Source: Methylotenera sp.
Lineage (GTDB): Bacteria > Pseudomonadota > Gammaproteobacteria > Burkholderiales > Methylophilaceae
Assembly: GCA_014378845.1 (NCBI GenBank)
Contig: JACMNB010000014.1
Coordinates: 1 to 43,527, forward strand
DNA: 43,527 nucleotides
Reading direction: 5' to 3'
The position numbers were made by a program, and so were the translations under genes. A model generated the notes under the pieces. The model searched no databases, had not been told where the DNA came from, and was given only the letters and a program-made list of their open reading frames with translations. Shown here piece by piece: positions 43,380-43,527 of the stretch; positions within the stretch are counted from its first letter, which is position 1, and every line of letters starts with the position of its first letter.

Positions 43380-43527
43380 TCAGAAAGGTATGTCGTCTTC
43401 AAAATCATCAAAATTACCCGCTGCCGGTTTTGTAGCTGGCGCTTGCTGGTTTGATGCCTGATTGGTTGATTGACTGGAACTGTTTGCCGAAGATTGTCTT
43501 GACGGCGCTTGATTGTATTCATCTTGG
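43380..43527 (-). CDS. ssb: Single-stranded DNA-binding protein, C-terminal end only
   Basis: The last 48 codons of SSB, cut by the window edge. A Gln/Ser/Asn-rich flexible linker leads to the acidic tip FDDFEDDIPF, which binds partner proteins such as primase, exonuclease I and RecQ. The OB-fold lies outside the window. Confidence 0.93.
   Translation of the reverse strand, partial: QDEYNQAPSRQSSANSSSQSTNQASNQQAPATKPAAGNFDDFEDDIPF

Overview
The window reads as a chromosomal segment of a betaproteobacterium, most likely of the Methylophilaceae (Methylotenera-like). The evidence is conserved housekeeping gene order (rpsU-yqeY-dnaG-rpoD; rpsP-rimM-trmD-rplS; yebC-ruvC-ruvA; ruvB-ybgC-tolQRAB-pal-cpoB-queE-queC; aspS followed by a DUF502 gene and fmdB), modest GC content, an Azoarcus-type group I intron in tRNA-Ile(CAU), and a SoxYZ-like carrier of the kind found near quinoprotein dehydrogenases. 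The genus is an inference. Nearly all genes lie on the minus strand.

Layout. 1-985: a gene-poor end holding tRNA-Ile(CAU) split by a 213-nt group I intron, plus a 45-nt intronless copy of the 5' half of the same tRNA just behind rpoD. 986-5937: the macromolecular-synthesis cluster rpsU, a DUF3144 gene, yqeY, dnaG, rpoD. 6136-8405: tsaD (+), plsY (-), folB (+), with palindromic intergenic repeats. 8465-10095: an AT-rich orphan membrane/coiled-coil gene interrupted by an in-frame stop, then about 740 bp without a gene that carries two related, strongly structured repeat elements. 10096-15410: xerD, ogt, the rpsP operon, queC, queE. 15496-21172: the Tol-Pal envelope cluster. 21211-23280: a glycosyltransferase and ruvB. 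23475-31435: an insertion between ruvB and ruvA with a TonB receptor, an ABC-type binding protein and a GGDEF/EAL protein in one operon, a secreted DUF2341 protein and a DUF4349 lipoprotein. 31467-38675: ruvA, ruvC, yebC, a DMT transporter, a CBS protein, yjbQ, the SoxYZ-like carrier, a VOC protein, DUF2442 and an Mrr-type nuclease. 38677-41447: aspS, DUF502, fmdB. 41601-43301: a FecR-type gene with two compensating frameshifts and a (Pro-Val)20 tract. The window ends in the 3' end of ssb.

How the genes work together. Three core modules dominate: transcription, replication and translation (rpoD, dnaG, rpsU, rpsP, rplS, trmD, rimM, tsaD, aspS, tRNA-Ile2); DNA repair and recombination (ruvABC, ogt, xerD, ssb, mrr); and envelope maintenance (Tol-Pal, plsY). 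Queuosine synthesis (queC, queE) supports tRNA modification. The accessory parts most worth attention are the tRNA/intron pair, the twin structured elements at 9461-10020, the receptor-binding protein-cyclic-di-GMP operon, and the damaged FecR gene. Small dispersed inverted repeats of several families occupy most intergenic gaps.
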